Assembly: GCA_026224825.1 (NCBI GenBank)
Contig: JAMFRO010000005.1
Coordinates: 17,051-81,050, forward strand
Source: a bacterium
GTDB lineage: Bacteria > Pseudomonadota > Alphaproteobacteria > Acetobacterales > Acetobacteraceae
Length of the DNA: 64,000 nucleotides
Direction of reading: 5' to 3'
Every line of letters begins with the position of its first letter. Positions within the stretch are counted from its first letter, which is position 1. The notes beneath the pieces are model-generated. The model searched no databases and was not told the origin of the DNA. It worked only from the letters and a program-made list of their open reading frames with translations. Shown here piece by piece: positions 23,567 through 33,212 of the stretch. The translations under genes were made by a program, and so were the position numbers.

Positions 23567-26500
23567 ATGCGCGCCCCAAACATTTCCACCGAGGTAACAG
23601 TGACCAACACAATAACCACAACAATTAACACCACGGTCATCCTCGGCAGCACGAATTACCCCGGCCCTCTCACCATCACCAGCACGGGCGGCGCCATCGG
23701 CAGCACAGCAAGCCCGCCAGGCTACACGGGCAGCAACACAACGGGCAACACCGGTAATGCCGGGGTGCAGGTCTCACTGAGCACGCTCACCAATGCCGGC
23801 AACATCATCGGCGGCACCGGCAGCAAGGATGATGTGCAGAATTTCTACGGCCACCCCGGCATGGGCGGTGCGGGGGTCAGCCAATCGGGCGGGGTGGTGG
23901 TCAATACCGGCACGGTCACAGGCGGCACCGGCGGCTTTGGCGATGCGCATAGCACCACCATCAGCCAATATGGCGGCAATGGCGGCTACGGCGTGGTGCT
24001 CAGCGGCGGCACCTTCATCAATAACGGCATCGTCAGCGGCGGCACCGGCGCCTCCGTGGCCTATTACGGCAACCCGCATTACGCCGCCCGGCCCGGCACC
24101 TACGGCACCGGCGTCAGCATCAACGGCGGCGTATTTGTCGATAACGGCGTCATCCTCAACAACAACGGCACCGAGCTGCGCGCCACCGGCGGCGCCGTCG
24201 TCATCGCCTCCGGCGCCACCCAGCTCGGCGGCTTCGTCGGCAACGCCAACGCAGCCCTTGAGGTCGGCGGCACCACCACCTTCGTGCTCACCCTCTCCTC
24301 GAGCACATTCTCCGGTTTCGGCGCCCTCGGTTTTGCCTCCACACAGGGCGGCTTCGGCCTGTCCGGCACCACGCTCGCTTTGGCCAACGGCCAACCCATC
24401 ACCGGCATGGTGGTCGGCGACGCCATCACCCTCACCGGCTTCGCCGCCACGTCAGAGAGTCTCGACTCCGCCAATCATCTCGTGCTGAAAAACAGCGGCG
24501 GCACAACGGAAACACTGGATGTCAGCGGCTTCTCCTATGCCAGCCAGTTCAAACTCACCAGCAACGGCACCAACACCACCCTCACCGCAGCCCCCCCGGG
24601 GATCTCCATCGTCAGCACCCCCATCACCCCGGGTTTCACCCTCGGTACCGGCAGCTACGCCATCGCCGTCAGCATCACCAACACCGGCACCGTAACCGCC
24701 GCTGCCGGTACCAGCCCCGCAAGTCAGGACGTGGCGGTCGAGCCCGCCGGCGGCAATGGCGGTACCGGCGTCAGCTTCAGCGGTAGCGGCGAAGTATTGA
24801 CCAATAGCGGCAGCATCACCGGCGGCATTGGCGGCAATGGCGCCGGCGTGCCCTCCAGGATCAACAGCATTACCGGCGGCGCCGGCGGCGCTGGCGGCAT
24901 CGGCGTTGCTCTGGCCGCGAATGATGGTTTCACCAATTCCGGCACGGTGACCGGCGGTGCTGGCGGCCTAGGCAGCGCAGGCGGTTACACTCAGGATGGC
25001 GGTGCTTATGGCCTGAGCGGCAATGGCGGCTATGGCGTCGTCACCGCTGCCGGCGACACCGTCACCAATAACGGCGTCATCAAGGGCGGCACCGGTGGCG
25101 GTGGCAACCGGCCTGGCACCGGCGGCGGCGGCGTCTATCTCAACGGCGGCATATTCACCAATGCCGGCACCATCACCCCCGGCAGCGGCGCCAACGCCGT
25201 TAAATTCGGCGCCAATGCCGCAACATTGGTGGCGGCCGGCAACGCCGTGTTCAACGGCAACATCATCGCCAATGCCGCGGTGGCCGATGTCCTGATCCTC
25301 TCCGGCACAGCATCCTCCGTGTTTTCCGGCCTCGGCACGCAGGTGCAGAATTTCAAACAGATCGATTTCGCCTCCGGCGCCGCCTGGACCATCGAGGGCA
25401 ATACCGCCGGCCTCGCCACCGGCGAGACCATCGCCGGGTTCACCAGCACCGATCAACTGATCCTGGACGGCTTCGCCGCCACCACGGAAACATTAAGCGG
25501 CGGCGTGCTCACCCTCTCCAACGGCAGCTCCACGCAAACCCTGGCGCTCGGCGCCAGCACGGATAATTTCGTCGCCGTCAGCAACGGCGCCAGCACCACC
25601 ATCAGCATCAACCCCTCCAGCATCAGCCCAAGCACTGGTAACCCAAGCACCGGTAGCTTCGCCATCTCCGGCCATACCTCCGCCCTCAACAACGCCACCA
25701 TCACCGGCTTCACCGCCAACGATACCATCACGCTCGAGGGTTTCTCCGCCGCCTCCGGCACGTTCGAGCCCGGCATCGGGCTGGTGCTGGGCGGCACTGA
25801 GATATTGAACATCACCAGCACGGCCGGCACCGGCTTCGTGGAACAGACGGACGGCACCAACACCACCATCACCGCCCGCATCGCCACCATCGTCACCAGC
25901 ATCGCCACCGGCATCAGCCTCAGCCCGGCGGTCTATGCCACCCCGCTCACCATCGCCAGCACCGGCGCCGTCACCGGCGGCATCGAGCAGGCCGCGATTA
26001 CCACCGGCCCCAACGATACGCTGTTCAACTTTGGCAGCCTCACCGGCGGCAACGGCCCCGCCAGCGGCTATGGCAATGCCGGGCAAACCGGCAAAATCCG
26101 CGCCGGTTACACTGCCGCCGCCGCTATTTCCAGCACCGGCGCCGTCAACATCACCAACACCAATATCATCACCGGCGGCACCGGCGGTGCTGGCGGCAGC
26201 ACCCCCTTCAACAACGGTATCAGCGGCGGCAACGGCGGGCTCGGCGGCGACGGCATCTTTGTCTCCGCCGCCCTCACCCTCGCCAATTCCGGCACCATCA
26301 CCGGCGGTGCCGGCGGCAATGGCGGCAGCACTTATGACGCCCAGGGCGGCGACGGCGGCACCGGTGCCGCCGGCATCTACGGCGGCAATGCCTCCACCAT
26401 CACCAATAACGGCACCATTACCGGCGGCGGCGCCGGCAATATCGGCGGCCATCGCGCCTTTAACGGCGCCAATGGCAGCGCCGGCTCCGGCGGTGCGGGC

Positions 26501-28057
26501 GTCACCCTCGCCGGCGGCACGCTCATCAATGCCGGCCTCATCGCCGGCGGCAACGGCGCCGCCGCCGTGCAATTCGGCGCCCACAGCGCCACCCTCGTCA
26601 TCGAATCCGGTGCCAGCTTCATCGGCGCCGTCACCGCCAATGCCGGTGCGGGAGACCTGCTGGAATTCGACAACGCCAGCAGCCTCGCCCTCGGCAGCAG
26701 CTTCACGGGCTTCGCCGCCGCTCAGGTCGTCAACGGCGCGCTGGTCACCCTCAGCGGCACACTCGCCAGTCCGTTACAAAACAACGGCACCATCGACACC
26801 ACGGACGGCACCACCCTCCTCATCACCGGCGCCCTCACCGGCACCGGCACGCTCATCGATGACCCCTCCTCCATCGTGCTGGACGGCTCCGTCTCCTCCG
26901 GCCAGACCATCAGTTTTTCCGGCACCGGCGGCATCATCGAGCTGGGCGATCCCGCACAGTTCAACGGCACCATCACCGGCTTCACCGCCGGCGACACACT
27001 GCTCGCCGACAGCTTCACCGTCAGCACCAGCAGTTTCGCCAATGGCCAGTTGATACTGAACGGCACCAATGCCGAAGCAACACCGGAAACCCTCACCATC
27101 AACATCGCCGTCAGCCTCTCCCCCGGCGAGTCCTTTTCCACCGGCACATCCGGCGGCAACACCCAGATCGAGGAAGTCACCTGCTACGCCACCGGCACGC
27201 GCATCACCACCGCGCGCGGCGAGGTCGCGGTGGAGACTCTCGCCATCGGCGACCTGCTGCCAACCCTGCACGCCGGGCTGCAGCCCATCAAATGGATCGG
27301 CACGCGCAGCTACGCCGCCCCCTTCGCCAACCACGCCAAAGTGCTGCCCATCCGCATCCAGGCCGGCGCCCTGGCCGATGGCATCCCCGCCCGCGACCTC
27401 TACGTCTCCCCCGGCCATGCCATCTGCATCGATGACGCGCTGATCCACGCCGCACGGCTCATCAACGGCGTGTCCATCACCCAGGCCGAGAGCGTCGAGC
27501 TGATCACCTATTTCCACATCGAGATGGAAAACCACGAAATCATCTTCGCCGAAAACTGCCCGGCCGAGACCTTCATGGGTGAATATTTCCGCAAACAATT
27601 CCACAATGCCGGAGAATTCTCACGGCTCTATCCGGATGCGGCGGCGCCGGAGACAAGCTGCCTGCCGGTATTGCTGGGCGGCTTGCATCTGCGCGCCATT
27701 CATCGCCGCCTCGCGGCCCGCGCCGGCATCGATGCCGCCGAGGCCATCGGCACGCTACGCGGCTATCTCGATGCCGCCGGCCCGGACATATGCCATGGCT
27801 GGGCTCAGGACGAAGCCGCGCCCGAAGAGCCTGTATTGTTGGATATCTTCGTCGATGACAAACGCATCGGCCGGGTCATGGCTAATCTGTACCGCGCCGA
27901 TGTGCAGGCGGCGGGTTACGGCAGCGGCCACCACGGCTTCGAATTTTGCCTCTCCGCCGGACAGAGCGAAACACTCGAAATCCGCCGTGCCGCCGACGGC
28001 GCCCGCCTGACCCGTGCGGCCGAGAACGAGGAGAATGCCCTGGCCATGTTTGGCTGA
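23567..28057 (+). CDS. Giant repetitive surface protein with C-terminal Hint domain
   Basis: About 1,496 residues if started at ATG 23567; an earlier ATG at 23534 is possible, and the frame further upstream is only the TetR shadow. The bulk is low-complexity Gly/Thr/Asn/Ala sequence in which units of the form N-x-G-x-I-T-G-G-x-G-G recur at least twelve times, as in parallel beta-helix adhesins. These blocks alternate with a second module, seen four times, of the form GDxITLxGFxA...LVLxxG...ETL. The C-terminus has a Hedgehog/intein (Hint) domain starting with Cys1206 (TCYATGTRITTARGEVAVE) and containing SPGHAICIDDALIHA. Hint domains of this type in Acetobacteraceae are thought to self-process. 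No N-terminal signal peptide is seen, so type I-like export is plausible. Function unknown, probably adhesion or biofilm. Confidence 0.8.
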   Translation: MRAPNISTEVTVTNTITTTINTTVILGSTNYPGPLTITSTGGAIGSTASPPGYTGSNTTGNTGNAGVQVSLSTLTNAGNIIGGTGSKDDVQNFYGHPGMGGAGVSQSGGVVVNTGTVTGGTGGFGDAHSTTISQYGGNGGYGVVLSGGTFINNGIVSGGTGASVAYYGNPHYAARPGTYGTGVSINGGVFVDNGVILNNNGTELRATGGAVVIASGATQLGGFVGNANAALEVGGTTTFVLTLSSSTFSGFGALGFASTQGGFGLSGTTLALANGQPITGMVVGDAITLTGFAATSESLDSANHLVLKNSGGTTETLDVSGFSYASQFKLTSNGTNTTLTAAPPGISIVSTPITPGFTLGTGSYAIAVSITNTGTVTAAAGTSPASQDVAVEPAGGNGGTGVSFSGSGEVLTNSGSITGGIGGNGAGVPSRINSITGGAGGAGGIGVALAANDGFTNSGTVTGGAGGLGSAGGYTQDGGAYGLSGNGGYGVVTAAGDTVTNNGVIKGGTGGGGNRPGTGGGGVYLNGGIFTNAGTITPGSGANAVKFGANAATLVAAGNAVFNGNIIANAAVADVLILSGTASSVFSGLGTQVQNFKQIDFASGAAWTIEGNTAGLATGETIAGFTSTDQLILDGFAATTETLSGGVLTLSNGSSTQTLALGASTDNFVAVSNGASTTISINPSSISPSTGNPSTGSFAISGHTSALNNATITGFTANDTITLEGFSAASGTFEPGIGLVLGGTEILNITSTAGTGFVEQTDGTNTTITARIATIVTSIATGISLSPAVYATPLTIASTGAVTGGIEQAAITTGPNDTLFNFGSLTGGNGPASGYGNAGQTGKIRAGYTAAAAISSTGAVNITNTNIITGGTGGAGGSTPFNNGISGGNGGLGGDGIFVSAALTLANSGTITGGAGGNGGSTYDAQGGDGGTGAAGIYGGNASTITNNGTITGGGAGNIGGHRAFNGANGSAGSGGAGVTLAGGTLINAGLIAGGNGAAAVQFGAHSATLVIESGASFIGAVTANAGAGDLLEFDNASSLALGSSFTGFAAAQVVNGALVTLSGTLASPLQNNGTIDTTDGTTLLITGALTGTGTLIDDPSSIVLDGSVSSGQTISFSGTGGIIELGDPAQFNGTITGFTAGDTLLADSFTVSTSSFANGQLILNGTNAEATPETLTINIAVSLSPGESFSTGTSGGNTQIEEVTCYATGTRITTARGEVAVETLAIGDLLPTLHAGLQPIKWIGTRSYAAPFANHAKVLPIRIQAGALADGIPARDLYVSPGHAICIDDALIHAARLINGVSITQAESVELITYFHIEMENHEIIFAENCPAETFMGEYFRKQFHNAGEFSRLYPDAAAPETSCLPVLLGGLHLRAIHRRLAARAGIDAAEAIGTLRGYLDAAGPDICHGWAQDEAAPEEPVLLDIFVDDKRIGRVMANLYRADVQAAGYGSGHHGFEFCLSAGQSETLEIRRAADGARLTRAAENEENALAMFG

Positions 28058-28133
28058 CCGGCTCCTGGCGGCGGTTCACGGCTCCGGAGAGTTGGTTTAA
28101 GAGCCCCCAACCACTCCGCCCACCGAGGACCAC

Positions 28134-29756
<1,623 letters not shown>

Positions 29757-29973
29757 CGTGGCAGCCGGCGTCGGCGGCGGCAATGCCGGTTTCGCCATCC
29801 GCTTCTTCCGCCTTATCGATCCTGGCGCGAACTGGGGCGACAAGATGAGTGCCGTTCATGAGGCCAACCACAATGGTGGTATGATCTCTGTATATTCTGA
29901 TTGCAAAGCGACATTGACAAATATAGATTCCGTTCCCACTACGCAGACTTGGCACAAGGACGGACAGCAAAGA

Positions 29974-30684
29974 ATGGATGCTTCATCAGCCGATACCAGT
30001 GAAATATCAAAGAAATATAAGTTTGTTTCTTTGGGTGAAGACTGCTTCCCCCGCACTGTGCTGACAAGATGGGGGCTGAAGCCATCCGCGGAATGCGGCG
30101 AAAAATCACACCCGTTTGATCTGGCAGTTCACACGATCACGGGAATTGCCGGGGTGCTCGAAGCAAGATTCGAGGGGTACCTCGACTCAGCCAATCTGTT
30201 CGTCAGCGAGTCGGAAGATGTGATCCGCAATCGCCATCATGATGTTTGCTATAACCACGAGTCCCCGGAGATTTATGCGGCAAACGATTATGCCGAGCTG
30301 CGCGCTCGCTACAATCGAAGGATCGGGAATTTTTATTCTGACATTGATGAGGCCGAGCGGGTTGTGTTTTTGATCCACGCCCAAAACCCAAATGCTACTC
30401 CTAATTATGCAGATGAAGATCTAAACCGCATCGCCGCTGCTGTCAGGAAAACTTGGCCGCGCAAGAATTACCACATCATAAGCGTGGTCACATGGCCCGC
30501 TGACGCTGAGATTTCGGTCACTGCCAATAAACGGAATTTTATTCGCTTTGATATTAATTATCCGTTGCCTGGATATATTTGGCATGATCAACAATGGTAC
30601 GCCACGCCAGAAGGCGTTGAATTTGAGAAAATTGTAATCGACCGCATCGTGAAGCAACTCGCCGGGCAGAGCGCATTTGCTTAA
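29974..30684 (+). CDS. DUF1796 (putative papain-like cysteine peptidase) protein
   Basis: A 236-residue protein if begun at ATG 29974 (AAGGACGGA upstream); ATG codons at 29845 and 29881 in the same frame are alternatives. The start of the domain VSLGEDCFPRTVLTRWGL and SHPFDLAVHTITGI match the DUF1796 family, whose conserved Cys and His led to its description as papain-like peptidase-like; the activity is unproven. These genes usually sit among polysaccharide or glycan genes, as here, next to three glycosyltransferases. The gene is visibly AT-richer than the ABC-F gene before it, with many A/T-ending codons, which suggests transfer. Confidence 0.68.
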   Translation: MDASSADTSEISKKYKFVSLGEDCFPRTVLTRWGLKPSAECGEKSHPFDLAVHTITGIAGVLEARFEGYLDSANLFVSESEDVIRNRHHDVCYNHESPEIYAANDYAELRARYNRRIGNFYSDIDEAERVVFLIHAQNPNATPNYADEDLNRIAAAVRKTWPRKNYHIISVVTWPADAEISVTANKRNFIRFDINYPLPGYIWHDQQWYATPEGVEFEKIVIDRIVKQLAGQSAFA

Positions 30685-30797
30685 AGCTCCTTTGTGAAGG
30701 GTAATTTCCACACGCGGACGATAGAGCGGGAGCCTAAGGCCTGGTGGTAATTTTTTAGGCGCCACAGCGTTAACGGCCAGCGCCTCCAGATACCATA

Positions 30798-31817
30798 TTA
30801 CCCAACCGGTGCATCTAAATGGGCGGGTTTCAGCAAACGCTCCTCCCGAAAGCCGAACAGGCAATAATGAATCACCACGTCCATGCCACTCTGTTGCACG
30901 TCTGGATTCGCTTTCGCATAATCCGGGGCATAAAATGGACCGGGCAGGTCGACCACATCACGCACTATGCTGGCCCGGGTGAAACCAGCCGGCTTTTGGC
31001 ACCATATTTTCAAAAAATCGTCGGTTGGCATCAGGACGCGCAGCAAATTTATAAATCCAGAATAACTTATGAGAGGGTAGGCGTAGTCCGCCCCTACATC
31101 GGCATAATATTCATGATCCGACTGCGTAAAATATCTAAGAAGATGCCGCCCGACTCCCGTAAAGCTTGCCAGCGCCGCCGGATCATCTACATCGACAAAC
31201 GGAACAAGCTTGTCTCTGGCGTGGGCTCTAACCAATTCATACGGTTTGAAATGCATATGTATGTGAATTAAATTTGACGGGAGCAAAGGCTCGCCGTTCA
31301 ATGTGCTCGGGTTATGGAAGCCGTGGTCTATGTCTTTAAAATTTGCAACCGGAATGAAGGCCTTCTGAAAATCTGCCAGCCGAAAAAGATCTGAAAAGCC
31401 AGGCCGGTTGTCCAAGCAATGATCAATTCTATAAATTGATTTAGAATTTTTCAGCCCGCGAAGGTAGCCCAATATATCATGGCGAAGGCATGAAATTCCA
31501 TATTCGGATGTAACAGCAAGGAACTCGTCACAGTCGAGCGGAAAGACTGCATCATATAGATCTTTATCACGAAACTCCTCTATGATAGATCCAACGATCT
31601 GCCCTTTGTTGTCGAAATCTTTTGGCGTATTACGCCTGCGATCAACATTAAGGCCTATACTCTCAAACTGTTGAAGAATTTCATTCGTAACGGCCGAAGT
31701 CGACCCGTTATCCAAAACGAAAATATTATCGATTCCGAATAAATAGGAATGGTATCTGATCCAAGGCTCCAAGAGCAGATCCTCGTTTTTTTGCATCATT
31801 ATGCATGCAATACGCAT
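30798..31817 (-). CDS. Glycosyltransferase, family-2-like (Glyco_tranf_2_4)
   Basis: A 339-residue protein. The N-terminal MMQKNEDLLLEPWIRYHSYLFG and the LDNGS that follows are hallmarks of this GT2-like family, and PLDCDEFL gives the metal-binding DxD-like Asp. The C-terminal tail FYAPDYAKANPDVQQSGMDVVIHY is the NPDV...HY repeat often appended to capsule and O-antigen glycosyltransferases. I start at ATG 31817; a GTG at 31835 is possible. Base composition is low in GC (runs such as AAATTTT), like the neighbouring DUF1796 gene, and unlike the two glycosyltransferases downstream. It faces the DUF1796 gene convergently across a 113-base gap. Confidence 0.78.
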   Translation of the reverse strand: MRIACIMMQKNEDLLLEPWIRYHSYLFGIDNIFVLDNGSTSAVTNEILQQFESIGLNVDRRRNTPKDFDNKGQIVGSIIEEFRDKDLYDAVFPLDCDEFLAVTSEYGISCLRHDILGYLRGLKNSKSIYRIDHCLDNRPGFSDLFRLADFQKAFIPVANFKDIDHGFHNPSTLNGEPLLPSNLIHIHMHFKPYELVRAHARDKLVPFVDVDDPAALASFTGVGRHLLRYFTQSDHEYYADVGADYAYPLISYSGFINLLRVLMPTDDFLKIWCQKPAGFTRASIVRDVVDLPGPFYAPDYAKANPDVQQSGMDVVIHYCLFGFREERLLKPAHLDAPVG

Positions 31818-31906
31818 CTCCAACCCTAGCTCCACTGACCGCGATAAAATTTTAACCTAAAGCTTAGACTCCCACAACATTTGGTTTCGGCATCTCAACT
31901 TTGCGC

Positions 31907-33211
31907 TTAATTGTCCTGCCCTACCACCAACTCCCGGTAAACCCCCACATACGCCCCCAACCCTGAAACCAGCTCCGGCTCGCCGGAAAGCCCCGCCGTC
32001 AGCTCCGCCAGCACCGCACGGTCCGCAACCAGCCGTTTCACCAGGCTGGCCAGCGCCGTGGGATTTCCTGCGGAAAAATGAAACCCATCAACCCCATCGC
32101 GCACCTTCTCCGCCATGCCGCCAATATCCGAGCAGATCACCGGCCGGCGGTTGCGCAGCGCCTCCTGGATCACCACCGGCGAATTCTCCCACCACACCGA
32201 GGGCATGATCACGGCATGCACGGACTGCATCAGCCCATCCACCCGCTGGCGGTCATACGGGCCATTGAACCGGATGTTCGCCCCAGCCTTGTCCAGGCGC
32301 TTCAAAAACCCTTCCTGGAGTTCCGGCGGCTGGCCCCGGTAATCACCAAAAATCTCGAAGCTGACATCGGTCACCTCCTCCTTCTCCAGCATCACCGCCG
32401 CGTCGAACAGCACGTCGATCCCCTTGAGCTTGGAAATCTGGCCGAAGAAGCCCAGCCTGAGCGCCCCATCCGCCGGCGGTGGCGCAATCGTCCCGCGCGC
32501 CACATGCGGCATCATATTCTCCAGCACAATCATCTTTTCGGGCGCAATGCCCCAATCGATATAGCGCGCCGCCAGAAAATGGCTGGGCGACACAAACCGG
32601 TCAACCAAATTGAAAAACCGCTGGATATAAAGCTTGCGAAGGAAAAAATCCGCCTTGCTGTATTCGGGAAAGCAGTTGCGGCAACGCGCCGGGCTGCTCT
32701 CATAGCACAGGCTGAAATGCCCCGTGGTCACCATCTGGCCGTAATGGTTACATATGCCCAGATACTCATGCAGCGTCAGCAGAATCTTCGCCTGCGGCAA
32801 CACCTCACGGACATGGTGGAACGCCTCCACACCAAAATTGATGTGGTGATGAAAATGCACAATATCCGGCTGCAACTCCCGCAGCAGCTTCTTGAACTCA
32901 TGCGGAAACCGCGGGTCGCGATTGGCGAACTTGAACCATTCGAACGCGCCGGTGGAATACAGATACTCGTGCCGGTCGGGGAACGGCTGCGTCAGCACCG
33001 CCCCCGGCTTATCAGCCCCGGCCTCGCGGTCACATCCCAGGTACCAGGTCTCGGCTACCTCATCATGCCCCTGCAGCCCCTTGTAAAGCTGGTAGGCGGC
33101 AATCTCGGCACCGCCATTGGAAATCTCAGGATGGGAATGCGAGGCGATCAGAATCTTAAGCGGCCGCGCCTTCACTTCCGGCGTCACGCTCAATACCATA
33201 CCGTCAGCCAT
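31907..33211 (-). CDS. Glycosyltransferase family 4 (GT-B)
   Basis: A 434-residue GT-B glycosyltransferase. The N-terminal domain starts ILIASHSHPEISNGGAE, the family-4 donor-binding region includes PSVWWENSPVVIQEAL and the E-x7-E segment continues RNRRPVICSDIGG. A CYESSPARCRNC segment could bind a metal or form disulfides and is unusual. I start at ATG 33211, after the stop of the upstream gene at 33213-33215; the frame is open further upstream, but inside that gene. Likely part of a capsule or extracellular polysaccharide pathway. Confidence 0.86.
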   Translation of the reverse strand: MADGMVLSVTPEVKARPLKILIASHSHPEISNGGAEIAAYQLYKGLQGHDEVAETWYLGCDREAGADKPGAVLTQPFPDRHEYLYSTGAFEWFKFANRDPRFPHEFKKLLRELQPDIVHFHHHINFGVEAFHHVREVLPQAKILLTLHEYLGICNHYGQMVTTGHFSLCYESSPARCRNCFPEYSKADFFLRKLYIQRFFNLVDRFVSPSHFLAARYIDWGIAPEKMIVLENMMPHVARGTIAPPPADGALRLGFFGQISKLKGIDVLFDAAVMLEKEEVTDVSFEIFGDYRGQPPELQEGFLKRLDKAGANIRFNGPYDRQRVDGLMQSVHAVIMPSVWWENSPVVIQEALRNRRPVICSDIGGMAEKVRDGVDGFHFSAGNPTALASLVKRLVADRAVLAELTAGLSGEPELVSGLGAYVGVYRELVVGQDN

Positions 33212-33212
33212 G

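Noticed and set aside
25493..26584. Long minus-strand frame (363 codons) inside the Hint-protein gene
   Set aside because: A shadow of the repetitive GC-rich coding strand; it is Gly/Ala-rich without family features and no ribosome site.
23567..27180. CRISPR-like periodic repeats
   Set aside because: The periodicity is protein-level, in frame and variable in length and sequence; there are no constant repeats with unique spacers.
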